A DNA stretch of 64,000 nucleotides, taken from positions 175,577 to 239,576 of the forward strand of contig JAFTKW010000019.1 of assembly GCA_017453065.1 (NCBI GenBank), in the 5' to 3' direction. The DNA is from Lachnospiraceae bacterium (lineage in GTDB: Bacteria; Bacillota; Clostridia; Lachnospirales; Lachnospiraceae). Position numbers and translations under genes: made by a program. Below, in pieces: positions 63,996-64,000 of this stretch. The first letter of the stretch is position 1, and each line of letters begins with the position of its first letter. The notes beneath the pieces were generated by a model. The model searched no databases, was not told the origin of the DNA, and saw only the letters and a list, made by a program, of their open reading frames with translations.

Positions 63996-64000
63996 ATGGA
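63996..64000 (+). CDS. Start of a further gene, cut by the window edge
   Basis: AGGAGG at 63983-63988 is followed 7 nt later by ATG (63996-63998). Only the first codon is visible, so nothing can be said of the product; an ATG at 63989 is too close to the ribosome site. Confidence 0.5.

Overview
The window reads as one chromosomal stretch of a low-GC, spore-forming, strictly anaerobic Firmicute, most likely a Lachnospiraceae-type Clostridium. Reasons: AGGAGG-type ribosome sites throughout, a cotJABC spore-coat operon, an orphan GerA/SpoVAF-type germination protein, an anaerobic (class III) ribonucleotide reductase, a group-B-like [FeFe] hydrogenase, a T-box leader on pheST, and the NifU-like/GGGtGRT gene pair I know from gut Clostridia. 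The species is inference; I see no prophage, insertion sequence, CRISPR array or origin.

Layout. 1-2850: end of an SGNH-like protein, asparaginase and an unrecognised protein. 2884-14374: a long plus-strand run of Phe T-box, pheS, pheT, M18 aminopeptidase, queA, PilZ, nrdD, nrdG, dut and a SpoVAF-like gene. 14400-17631: degV, then minus-strand ppa, dedA and cotJC-cotJB-cotJA (cotJA is only 56 codons). 17777-25663: [FeFe] hydrogenase, gltX, a UvrD-like helicase, a minus-strand DUF1292 gene, a GH13 protein that has lost its catalytic residues, a DUF5662 protein and a Cys-rich repeat protein. 25660-30333: minus-strand rluA and potDCBA. 30483-35493: lactonase, aroC (minus), VanY-type peptidase, tgt, yajC. 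35601-44013: leuB-ilvD-ilvB behind a promoter/palindrome, an L,D-transpeptidase, serC-serA. 44064-50596: small unknown gene (minus), DUF1015, glgB, mscS, tRNA-Thr(CGT), and a two-gene ABC transporter (minus). 50699-60757: argH, asd, EAL protein, ATPase, a very long topoisomerase III and a hexapeptide-repeat protein. 60758-64000: NifU-like gene, GGGtGRT gene, acyltransferase and the start of a next gene.

How the genes fit together. Most are housekeeping: translation (pheST, gltX, tRNA-Thr), tRNA modification (queA and tgt, both queuosine steps), deoxynucleotide supply (nrdDG, dut), amino-acid synthesis (leuB, ilvD, ilvB, serCA, argH, asd, aroC), glycogen (glgB and a dead GH13 relative), polyamine uptake (potABCD), cell wall (VanY-like, L,D-transpeptidase) and sporulation (cotJ, SpoVAF-like, perhaps the Cys-rich protein).

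The best leads for something undescribed are the catalytically dead GH13 protein coupled by stop/start overlap to a DUF5662 gene; the Cys-rich CGC-repeat protein behind a sigma-K-like promoter; the NifU-like/GGGtGRT pair with two inverted repeats in its leader; the 22-bp palindrome just after the leuB promoter; intrinsic terminators embedded inside the opposing gene at two convergent pairs whose stop codons overlap; and degenerate active sites in the GGDEF domain and in the ATPase's nuclease-like tail. All sequence readings were done by eye; family assignments come from recognised motifs, not database searches.
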